Of a stretch of 36,368 nt of DNA, positions 16,626 to 23,678 are shown in pieces; position 1 is the first letter of the stretch, and each line of letters starts with the position of its first letter. Origin of the DNA: a bacterium (lineage in GTDB: Bacteria > Zhuqueibacterota > QNDG01 > DTFT01); the NCBI GenBank assembly GCA_016933415.1, contig JAFGAX010000156.1, positions 1 through 36,368 of the forward strand, written 5' to 3'. The notes under the pieces were generated by a model. It ran no database searches. It worked only from the letters and a program-made list of their open reading frames with translations, and was not told the origin of the DNA. The position numbers and the translations under genes are program-made.

Positions 16626-17531
16626 TCAGCCCCCCATCCGCTTGCGGCGGGTCAGGTACTGGAACAGCGCGGCGTCGAAGGGCTGGGATGTTTCGATGGC
16701 CGCGTAATCGATGTCCGCTGCGCGGCATTCCCGCCGGATCCGCTCCGAAAACCGGCGCATCGAATCGCGGTAGGTGTCGCCCAGGCTTCTCGGATCCGCA
16801 TGGAGCCGCTCGCCGGTTTCCGCATCCACGAAAAGCGTATCCGAACGGAAGTCCAGTGAGTTTTCGAGCGGATCGAGGATGTGGAACACGATCACTTCGT
16901 GTTTCTGGTGGCGGAAATGCTTCAGCGCCGCGAGAACCGCGTCCGGATCATCAAGCAGGTCTGAAAAAATGACGACCAGGCCCCGCCGCTTCAGGCGCTC
17001 GGCCAGGCGGTGGAACAGATCCGCGATTCCGGTTTCTCCGGACGGCGCTGTTTTTTCCATTTCCGCAAGAAGGACATGCAGGTAGGAGGGAACGGACCGC
17101 GGCGGCAGAAAGGCCCTGATCTTCTCGTCGAACGTGACAAGCCCCACGGCATCCCTCTGCCGCAGCATCAGAAAGGCCAGGCTGGCGGCCAGCACCTGGG
17201 CGTAATACAGCTTGGTGACGGACCCGGAGGAGAATCCCATTGAAGCGGAGGCGTCTAGCAGCAGGTAGGCCTTGAGATTGGTTTCCTCTTCGTAACGCTT
17301 CACGTAGTACCGGTCTGTGCGGCCCCAGAGTTTCCAGTCAATGTGCCGGGTCGCCTCTCCGGGCAGGTAAGGCCGGAGTTCCGAGAACTCGACGGAGAAT
17401 CCATGGTACGGGCTCCGGTGAAGGCCGGTGATGAATCCCTCGACCACCAGCCGCGCGACCAGGTCCATCCGGGAAATGCGGGAGACGATCTCGGGCCGCA
17501 GGAACCGGCGGCTGTCCCGCGGATTTTTCAT
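16626..17531 (-). CDS. DUF58 domain protein (MoxR-associated)
   Basis: This 301-residue protein has the DUF58 core: FSVEFSELRPYLPGEATRHIDWKLWGRTDRYYVK with the conserved R-x-Y-x-x-G-x-x-x-R-x-I-D-W pattern, then a von Willebrand A-like fold containing LLLDASASMGF (Asp93, Ser95, Ser97, the MIDAS-like D-x-S-x-S). It has no membrane helix. DUF58 proteins pair with MoxR ATPases, which are thought to act as chaperones inserting metals or maturing complexes and are linked to stress and aerotolerance (Bat) clusters. Its ATG overlaps the moxR stop codon as ATGA. No full Bat set (BatA, BatB) follows; the operon goes to a histidine kinase instead. Confidence 0.93.
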   Translation of the reverse strand: MKNPRDSRRFLRPEIVSRISRMDLVARLVVEGFITGLHRSPYHGFSVEFSELRPYLPGEATRHIDWKLWGRTDRYYVKRYEEETNLKAYLLLDASASMGFSSGSVTKLYYAQVLAASLAFLMLRQRDAVGLVTFDEKIRAFLPPRSVPSYLHVLLAEMEKTAPSGETGIADLFHRLAERLKRRGLVVIFSDLLDDPDAVLAALKHFRHQKHEVIVFHILDPLENSLDFRSDTLFVDAETGERLHADPRSLGDTYRDSMRRFSERIRRECRAADIDYAAIETSQPFDAALFQYLTRRKRMGG

Positions 17532-18529
17532 CCGTCCGACAGAAGGCGCTGGATGATTTCCAGCGAGGTGATGCCGTCCGCTTCCGCGTTGAAGTTGGTC
17601 ACGACCCGGTGGCGCAAAACCTGCCGGGCCACGGCCGCAACGTCGTTTCGGTCCGGCGTGGCCCGGCCGTCGAGCGCGGCTCTCGCCTTGGCGCCGAGCA
17701 CCAGATACTGCGACGCCCTCGGGCCCGCGCCCCAGCTCACCCAGTCCTTCACGTACTTCGGGGAGCGGTCCGAGCCCGGACGCGTGCGACGGACCAGATC
17801 CACGGCGTACTGCACAACCGCGTCCGAGACCGGAACACGGCGCACGAGATTCTGCAATTCCTGTATCTTCTTACCGTCCAGCACGGGTTTCAACCCGGGC
17901 TCCAGTCCGCCGGTCGTGAACCGGACGATATCGGTTTCCTCCTCGGCGGACGGATAGTCGATCCATAAATTGAACATGAAGCGGTCGAGCTGGGCCTCCG
18001 GAAGCGGATACGTGCCTTCCTGCTCGATGGGGTTCTGTGTGGCCAGAACGAAAAAGGGCTCCTCGAGACGGTATGTTGTTCCGCCGGCGCTGACTTCATG
18101 CTCCTGCATGGCCTGCAGAAGCGCGGCCTGCGTCTTCGGGGGCGTGCGATTGATTTCGTCCGCCAGCACGATGTTCGCGAACACCGGTCCCTTGACGAAA
18201 CGGAACACTTTTTTACCCGTGGTCCGGTCCTCTTCGAGAATTTCCGATCCGGTGATGTCCGAAGGCATGAGATCGGGCGTGAACTGTATGCGGCAGAAAC
18301 GCAGGTCCAGCACTTCGGACAGGGAGGCGATCAGCATGGTTTTCGCCAGGCCGGGCACGCCGATCAGAAGGCAATTCCCCCGGGAAAGAAGGGCCATGAT
18401 CAGTTCGTCCACGATCGAGCGCTGACCGACGATTTTTTTGCCGATTTCATCCCGGATGCGGATGTGGCAGTCGCGGAGTTCGCTCATGAGACGGATCGGG
18501 TCGGACTTTTTTCGTTCTGGAGTCGGCAT
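17528..18529 (-). CDS. MoxR-family AAA+ ATPase
   Basis: This 333-residue MoxR ATPase shows Walker A GVPGLAKT (57-64), Walker B VLADEINR (Asp124, Glu125), sensor 1 region FFVLATQNPIEQEGTYPLPEAQLDRFMF, and the lid domain with SPKYVKDWVSWGAGPRASQYL. The ATG at 18529 is chosen because GGAG lies about 9 nt upstream; an in-frame start at 18625 would extend it by a serine/proline-rich stretch that overlaps the promoter. It is the first gene of the minus-strand operon and is co-translated with the DUF58 protein. Partner client proteins are unknown. Confidence 0.95.
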   Translation of the reverse strand: MPTPERKKSDPIRLMSELRDCHIRIRDEIGKKIVGQRSIVDELIMALLSRGNCLLIGVPGLAKTMLIASLSEVLDLRFCRIQFTPDLMPSDITGSEILEEDRTTGKKVFRFVKGPVFANIVLADEINRTPPKTQAALLQAMQEHEVSAGGTTYRLEEPFFVLATQNPIEQEGTYPLPEAQLDRFMFNLWIDYPSAEEETDIVRFTTGGLEPGLKPVLDGKKIQELQNLVRRVPVSDAVVQYAVDLVRRTRPGSDRSPKYVKDWVSWGAGPRASQYLVLGAKARAALDGRATPDRNDVAAVARQVLRHRVVTNFNAEADGITSLEIIQRLLSDG

Positions 18530-18575
18530 GCCTTGCTCCGGATTGGAGGAGACCGGGGAACAGGTGTGATGCGGA

Positions 18576-18604
18576 AAAGTAAAACATTTTGAAGGGTTTG
18601 TCAA
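18576..18604 (-). promoter_or_regulatory. Predicted promoter of the moxR operon
   Basis: On the minus strand TTGACA (18604-18599), a 17-nt spacer and TACTTT (18581-18576) are visible; the -10 match is only 3 of 6. The first 13 bases, TTGACAAACCCTT, are identical to those at the queD promoter. It would give a leader of about 40 nt. Confidence 0.45.
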
Positions 18605-18618
18605 CCTAAAAGAACCGC

Positions 18619-18645
18619 TTGACATTCATGCCGTAAAATGATAAT
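18619..18645 (+). promoter_or_regulatory. Predicted promoter of uppS
   Basis: TTGACA (18619-18624) and GATAAT (18640-18645) are spaced by 15 nt, short but with good boxes. This promoter is divergent from that of moxR, in an AT-rich gap. The leader would be about 30 nt and carries CAGGAG before the uppS ATG. Confidence 0.5.
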
Positions 18646-18682
18646 TTGACATGTTCTTAGGTCGATTTCTCAGGAGCGCTTC

Positions 18683-19450
18683 ATGAACCGTTCGCGATCC
18701 GGCGGTACCGGACCGAAGGAAGGCAATCCCCGTCATATCGCGATTATCATGGACGGTAACGGCCGCTGGGCGAAAAAGCGGGGCCTGCCCAGGGTTATGG
18801 GGCATCGCGAGGGCATCCGTTCCGTGCGGGCGGTCGTGGAAGCCAGCGGCGAACTCGGCATCGAGGTCCTGACGCTGTACACATTCTCGACCGAGAACTG
18901 GCGGAGGCCCGCGGATGAGGTTTCCGCGCTCATGAAACTCCTGCTCAAAACGATTCAGAAGGAAATCGCGGATCTGGTGAAAAACAATGTCCGGCTGACC
19001 GTGATCGGGGATCTCGGCCGGCTTCCGGAAGCCGCGGCCGAGGGCATGGATAAGGCCATCGAAGCCACGCGGTCCAACACCGGCCTCAATCTGAATCTCG
19101 CGCTGAATTACGGCGGCCGCGAGGAGCTGGTCCGCGCAGTCCGGAGCATCGCCGTCCAGGTCAGGGAAGGCGGCCTCGATCCGGAAATGATCGGCGGCGG
19201 GACGGTTCAGGATCATCTGTACACGGCCGGGATGCCGGACCCCGACCTGCTGATCCGGACCAGCGGTGAGCTCAGGATTTCCAATTTTCTTCTATGGCAG
19301 CTGGCCTATACGGAAATTTACGTTACGGACGTGTTGTGGCCGGATTTCCGGAAAGCCGATCTGCTCGAAGCCATTGAGTGCTACCGCCGCAGAGAGAGAC
19401 GCTTCGGCAAGGTCAGCGAACAACTGCACGTCCCGCCCGGCCGCTTCTGA
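18683..19450 (+). CDS. uppS: Undecaprenyl diphosphate synthase
   Basis: This 255-residue cis-prenyltransferase makes the C55 lipid carrier for peptidoglycan and other envelope polymers. IAIIMDGNGRWAKKRGLPR contains the catalytic Asp24 and the diphosphate-binding region. TLYTFSTENWRRP, NLALNYGGREELV and LLIRTSGELRISNFLLWQLAYTE are family signatures. The start follows CAGGAG. In many bacteria uppS is followed by cdsA, dxr and rseP; here dxr and rseP lie about 12 kb downstream and cdsA is absent from the window, with tamB and the BAM/Lpx genes in between. Confidence 0.96.
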   Translation: MNRSRSGGTGPKEGNPRHIAIIMDGNGRWAKKRGLPRVMGHREGIRSVRAVVEASGELGIEVLTLYTFSTENWRRPADEVSALMKLLLKTIQKEIADLVKNNVRLTVIGDLGRLPEAAAEGMDKAIEATRSNTGLNLNLALNYGGREELVRAVRSIAVQVREGGLDPEMIGGGTVQDHLYTAGMPDPDLLIRTSGELRISNFLLWQLAYTEIYVTDVLWPDFRKADLLEAIECYRRRERRFGKVSEQLHVPPGRF

Positions 19451-19465
19451 TCCGGCGGCCGCCGT

Positions 19466-19488
19466 CCGGCCGCGACGCGGCCGGTTTT
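19466..19488 (+). terminator. GC-rich hairpin with short T-tail after uppS
   Basis: CCGGCCGCG (19466-19474) and CGCGGCCGG (19476-19484) pair with a minimal loop and are followed by TTTT (19485-19488). It probably terminates or attenuates uppS transcription before tamB. Confidence 0.5.
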
Positions 19489-19523
19489 ACGGGAACCAGC
19501 CGGTCTCGGCAACGTCTAATCAA

Positions 19524-19529
19524 TATAAT
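19524..19529 (+). promoter_or_regulatory. Perfect -10 box upstream of tamB
   Basis: TATAAT matches consensus exactly and lies in a small AT-rich island after the uppS hairpin, but no -35 box is visible 15-19 nt upstream. Transcription from it would give a leader of about 14 nt. Confidence 0.35.
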
Positions 19530-19549
19530 CCCCGGGGCCAGATCCTTTT

Positions 19550-22500
19550 ATGCGCAAGCGAAAATGGGTCCTCGTCCTGATGCTTCTGCTGCTCGTCGGC
19601 TACATCGGCGGTTACGGAGTGTGGAAGCTCAACAGGACCGATGATAAAATCAAGGGGCTGCTACTTGAAAAAGTGCGGCCTTTTTTGTCCGAAGGGTCGG
19701 ATGTCCGGCGCGTGAAAATCGGATGGGGACGGGTCTATCTCGAAGGCGTCACGCTCGTGCCCAGGGACCGCTCGTTCCTCCTGGAGATGGAGGAACTGCA
19801 GGTGGGCGTCAGTCTGCGGAACCTCATCCGCTACCGCCTGAATCCCGGCAAAGTGGCGCACGATGTCGTGTTTGTGCGGCCCATCCTCAAGCTGAAACCG
19901 CCGGAAGATGCGGCCCAGAACGGACCGAAAGGCAAGACCTGGTCCGATTACCGCGAGACCGTGGAATCGATCGGGTCCATACAGCGCGTCACCATCGCCG
20001 GCGCCGGAATTCAGATTCAGAACGCGTCGGGCGGGTGGACGCCGGTGGCCACTTCCATGGACGGCGTCCTGATTACGAGCCCGGCGGATTCGGCGGCCGT
20101 CCGGCTGTCCGGACACCTCTTCGATTCGAAGAGCCGCAATCTGGACATCAGCGGCCGGCTGGATATCTGGTCCGGCAGAGTCCGGCGGCTGGTTTTGCGG
20201 CTGGATGAATCGGATCCATCCTCGAATCTGACCTCGCTGATCCCCTCCTTTTCGGAAGTCCGGGGCGGTCATGTCAAATGCGAATGCCGGTACGACGAAC
20301 AGACCGGACTGAACGGTTTTCTCGACTATATCAACGGTGATTTTTCCCTGAAAGATTCGGCCCTGCGTTTCTCCGGCGTGAATCTGCACGGACGCTTCAG
20401 GGAGGACGGCCTTGCGGTGTCGGGAATCGTGGAAGGGTTCAACGGTTCGCGGCTGACCATTCAGGGGGAGATCCGCTCGATTCTCCAGCCGGAATGCAGT
20501 CTTCTCGTACGGTGTCCGGCCCTGGATGTGAAGCGTTTCTTTTCGGAAATGGGGTCCTCATCCGCGGTTCCTTCCGCGGAAAGCGCGTCCTTCACCGTGG
20601 CCGTGTCCGGAGCGGTCACCAATCCGGACATACGCGGAACGGTGCGGGCCACCGGGTTCAGGGAATTCGGGACATTTTTCCGGCAACTCCGCCTGACCGT
20701 TCTCCTGTCGGACAGTGTTCTGCAGATGTCCGGAAGCGCGGTGAATCCGGAGGGCCTGAACCTGAACGCGGAGGGCGGCATCCGCTTCGACTCGCCGGAC
20801 CGGCCGTCCGATTTCAGGCTCCGGCTGGAGGGGGACGGCCGCGGCTCCCTGCCGTCCGTTGCCGCGGGCAGACTCAGCGCCCTCGCGTGCGAGGCCGGCC
20901 TTCGCCTGACCGGCCCGCTCTCGAATCTTCACGGGAATCTGTCGGCCCGCCTGGTGTTCCGGCCCAGATCCGGCGATCCCATGACGGTGCAGACCGACGC
21001 CTATTACCGCGAGACCGCGGGCGTTCTGTTCATCCGCTCCGCGGAAGGGCTTCGAGTCACCGGCAGTTTCAACCGGCCTTTCGGCGCTGAATCGGAGTGG
21101 GACCTGCAGGCGGCCGGCCTGGAGTGGTTTGCTTCCCGTTTCTCGAAAAGCATCCGTCCGGACAGTGTCCGCCTCGACGGCGGAGCCGAGGCGAAAGCGG
21201 GCCGGTGGACGGCATCGGTGACCGGCGTCGAAAAGGACGGCCCGGCAGGCCGTCAGCGTTTTTTCAGCCAGGCGGAAGGCCGGCCGAAGGGGCGCGGCAG
21301 ACAGCAGGTGTCCGTCAGCGGCCGTTATGCCGGTCCCTCGGGGGAAGGGCTCCCTTTCGGAGGAGAATTTCTGCTGTCGTCCTCGGAAACACTTGTTCAG
21401 CGGCTGAACATCGGGGATTTCATTTCCGCAGCCATGCGCATACCGGGCGGGGATTCCGGCGGCTCCTGGGACGGCCGCATCCAGATACAGAATCTGAAGC
21501 TGGACAGGCTGCACGCGGCTTTTCCGCGGCTGAACCCCTTCTTCGGCAGGATGAACGGACGTCTGTCCATACGAGGGCCTGAAAAAGAACCGGAATACAA
21601 CCTCGACCTCTCTCTGCGGGAAGGCGTTTTTCACCGGGTCGGACGGCTCGACGGCGACGTTTCCGCGGGCTGGGGGAGAAACGGCCTGAACGCGTTCGAA
21701 GTGTCGCTGAACCGGGAGCGCATTCCCCTTCTGCTCGGATCGGTGAAACCCGCGGGCGGAGATTCTCTGAAGGGGGAAATCCAGAGCGGATCCCTGGATC
21801 TCGCGGAACTTTTTCAGGCCATAACGGGCCGGGAACGCATGGTCAACGGCCGGGCCTCGGTCAGGATGCGGGTTTCAGGAAGGCGGGAAACGCCCGTGAT
21901 TTCCGCCCGTCTTGAAACCGGCGAAGGCGCCATCCGTACGGTGGGGTTTAAAAAATTCAGCGTAACCCTCGAGGACACCCTTCTCCGGGACGGACGGTTC
22001 AGCGGCGGAAGCCTGTCCATACGGGACGGCCGCGTGGAACGGGAAGACGGACTCGCCGTACAGTTCGAGGGGACGGCGCCCCATGACGGGCCCCTGGATC
22101 TGATGATTTCAGGCAAGGGACCGATACTCGGATTTCTCCCGGAGACAGGTGATTTCTTCCGAAAGGTCCGCAGCAGCGGCGAATTCCGACTGGGGCTGGC
22201 CGGCCGTCCGGACCGCCCGGTTTTAAAATCAGGATGGGTACGGCTGGAAGACGCGGATATCGAGTTTTCCTCGGTGATCGAACGCATCCGGCGGCTCAGC
22301 CTGGAGGCTGTGACCGGAGAGGGCGACTCGCTTCTCCAAATCGTACGGTGCTCGGGCGAAATGCGGGGCGGCCGTTTTCAGATCAGCAACCGGAATCCGG
22401 ATCCGTCTCAGCCCGGCGAAGCGCCGCTTTGCTTCAAATTTCTGCGGCTGAACCTCGGCGTGCTGGGGCTGTCGACACGGGGCAAGGGCATCCCTTTGCA

Positions 22501-23614
22501 CATTCCCGGACTGATGGCCGACGGGGAACAGGGATGGCTCGCCTTCAGCGGTTATCAGGCCGGGCCCTTCCTGCTGGCCGGCCCGCCGGAATCCCCTCTT
22601 CTTCGCGGCGTGCTCCAGGTGAGTGAAAACCAGCTGACCTATCCGTTTCTGGAGGAGTCAGGCGGAAACGCGAATCCCGGCTTGAACCGGCTCCTGAAAA
22701 GCATTCGCTGGAACATCCGAATCGTCCCGAAAAAAGACGTTCACTACATCCGCGACATGGAAGGGCCGTTCGGCAATGTGTACGTGGATCTGCGGATACA
22801 GGATGGAACCGGAAGTTTTTCCCTTGAGGGATGCATCCGGGACGGCACGTTTCAGGTGTACGGCGGCCTGGTCTCGGACGAGGGCACCATCGAGGTTCTG
22901 GACCGGTATTTCAGGCCGGAACGGCTGACATTCGAATACCCCAGGGGGGGGTCGCCGATTTTCACGGGCCGCGCCAGCACAACGGTGGTCGATTCTCTCG
23001 GCATCGCTTCAACCGTCTGGATGAACCTGGTCTCGGTGGACGAGGAAACCGGCATCGAGGAGAAAGGGGGGCCTTGGAAAAAGGTCCAATTCAGGTTTTC
23101 CACGGACAATCCCAATCTGGGCCGCTCCGAAGCCGACCTTCTGGCGGCCATCGGTTATTCCGAAGGGAATATCCGGAACCGGGCCTATGATGCGATCGGC
23201 ATACAAGTCGAAAACAGGTTGTTCAGGCCCTTCATCAAGCCGATCGAAAGGGGTATGCGGCGTTATCTGGGTTTTGACATGGTCAAGTTTTCATCCATGT
23301 TCAGCAGGAACCTTCTGGACCTTCAGAGCATGGAAACGCCGGTGTTCGATCCGAGGCTTCTGCTCCGTAATTCGAAAGTGATGCTGGGCAAATCCTTTAC
23401 GCCCGGTTTCATGATCGTGTACACGGGGGAGGTGCAGAATGACCTGCGTTATGTGCTCCCCCAGCACGGAATCGGTCTGCGGCATGCATTGGCGCTTGAA
23501 TACATAGTTAAGCCTGAGTTAATGCTGGAGTTGGAGTATACGTACGATAATCTGCTTCTCTATGAGAGACGCGAGGATAAAAGGATATGGCTGAAACACG
23601 TTTTTCCGTTCTGA
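19550..23614 (+). CDS. tamB: TamB/AsmA-like translocation and assembly module protein
   Basis: This 1354-residue protein starts with one membrane anchor (~4-25, WVLVLMLLLLVGYIGGYGV) and continues as a long repetitive beta-rich region, ending in a TamB C-terminal (DUF490) domain at about 1010-1354. The end contains VYGGLVSDEGTIEVLDRYFRPERLTF, FRFSTDNPNLGRSEADLLAAIGY and LELEYTYDNLLLYERREDKRIWLKHVFPF. TamB-like proteins bridge the periplasm and are implicated in phospholipid transport and in outer-membrane protein assembly. It is directly upstream of bamA; no TamA is present, which agrees with the view that TamB works with BamA outside Proteobacteria. The start has no good Shine-Dalgarno sequence. 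A run of eight Gs lies in the frame at 22944-22951. Confidence 0.9.
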   Translation: MRKRKWVLVLMLLLLVGYIGGYGVWKLNRTDDKIKGLLLEKVRPFLSEGSDVRRVKIGWGRVYLEGVTLVPRDRSFLLEMEELQVGVSLRNLIRYRLNPGKVAHDVVFVRPILKLKPPEDAAQNGPKGKTWSDYRETVESIGSIQRVTIAGAGIQIQNASGGWTPVATSMDGVLITSPADSAAVRLSGHLFDSKSRNLDISGRLDIWSGRVRRLVLRLDESDPSSNLTSLIPSFSEVRGGHVKCECRYDEQTGLNGFLDYINGDFSLKDSALRFSGVNLHGRFREDGLAVSGIVEGFNGSRLTIQGEIRSILQPECSLLVRCPALDVKRFFSEMGSSSAVPSAESASFTVAVSGAVTNPDIRGTVRATGFREFGTFFRQLRLTVLLSDSVLQMSGSAVNPEGLNLNAEGGIRFDSPDRPSDFRLRLEGDGRGSLPSVAAGRLSALACEAGLRLTGPLSNLHGNLSARLVFRPRSGDPMTVQTDAYYRETAGVLFIRSAEGLRVTGSFNRPFGAESEWDLQAAGLEWFASRFSKSIRPDSVRLDGGAEAKAGRWTASVTGVEKDGPAGRQRFFSQAEGRPKGRGRQQVSVSGRYAGPSGEGLPFGGEFLLSSSETLVQRLNIGDFISAAMRIPGGDSGGSWDGRIQIQNLKLDRLHAAFPRLNPFFGRMNGRLSIRGPEKEPEYNLDLSLREGVFHRVGRLDGDVSAGWGRNGLNAFEVSLNRERIPLLLGSVKPAGGDSLKGEIQSGSLDLAELFQAITGRERMVNGRASVRMRVSGRRETPVISARLETGEGAIRTVGFKKFSVTLEDTLLRDGRFSGGSLSIRDGRVEREDGLAVQFEGTAPHDGPLDLMISGKGPILGFLPETGDFFRKVRSSGEFRLGLAGRPDRPVLKSGWVRLEDADIEFSSVIERIRRLSLEAVTGEGDSLLQIVRCSGEMRGGRFQISNRNPDPSQPGEAPLCFKFLRLNLGVLGLSTRGKGIPLHIPGLMADGEQGWLAFSGYQAGPFLLAGPPESPLLRGVLQVSENQLTYPFLEESGGNANPGLNRLLKSIRWNIRIVPKKDVHYIRDMEGPFGNVYVDLRIQDGTGSFSLEGCIRDGTFQVYGGLVSDEGTIEVLDRYFRPERLTFEYPRGGSPIFTGRASTTVVDSLGIASTVWMNLVSVDEETGIEEKGGPWKKVQFRFSTDNPNLGRSEADLLAAIGYSEGNIRNRAYDAIGIQVENRLFRPFIKPIERGMRRYLGFDMVKFSSMFSRNLLDLQSMETPVFDPRLLLRNSKVMLGKSFTPGFMIVYTGEVQNDLRYVLPQHGIGLRHALALEYIVKPELMLELEYTYDNLLLYERREDKRIWLKHVFPF

Positions 23615-23626
23615 ACGCTTTTTACT

Positions 23627-23655
23627 TTGCTATATATTGAAAAATTTTGTATAAT
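23627..23655 (+). promoter_or_regulatory. Predicted promoter of bamA
   Basis: TTGCTA (23627-23632), a 17-nt spacer and a perfect TATAAT (23650-23655) lie in a conspicuous AT-rich island just after the tamB stop codon. The leader would be about 17 nt and contains the GGAGG that serves the TTG start. Confidence 0.7.
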
Positions 23656-23678
23656 ATAAGATTGTATCTGGAGGAACA

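Noticed and set aside
18530-18625. Longer moxR start at 18625
   Set aside because: It would run through the predicted promoter and add a serine/proline-rich tail with no family match; 18529 has a ribosome-binding site.
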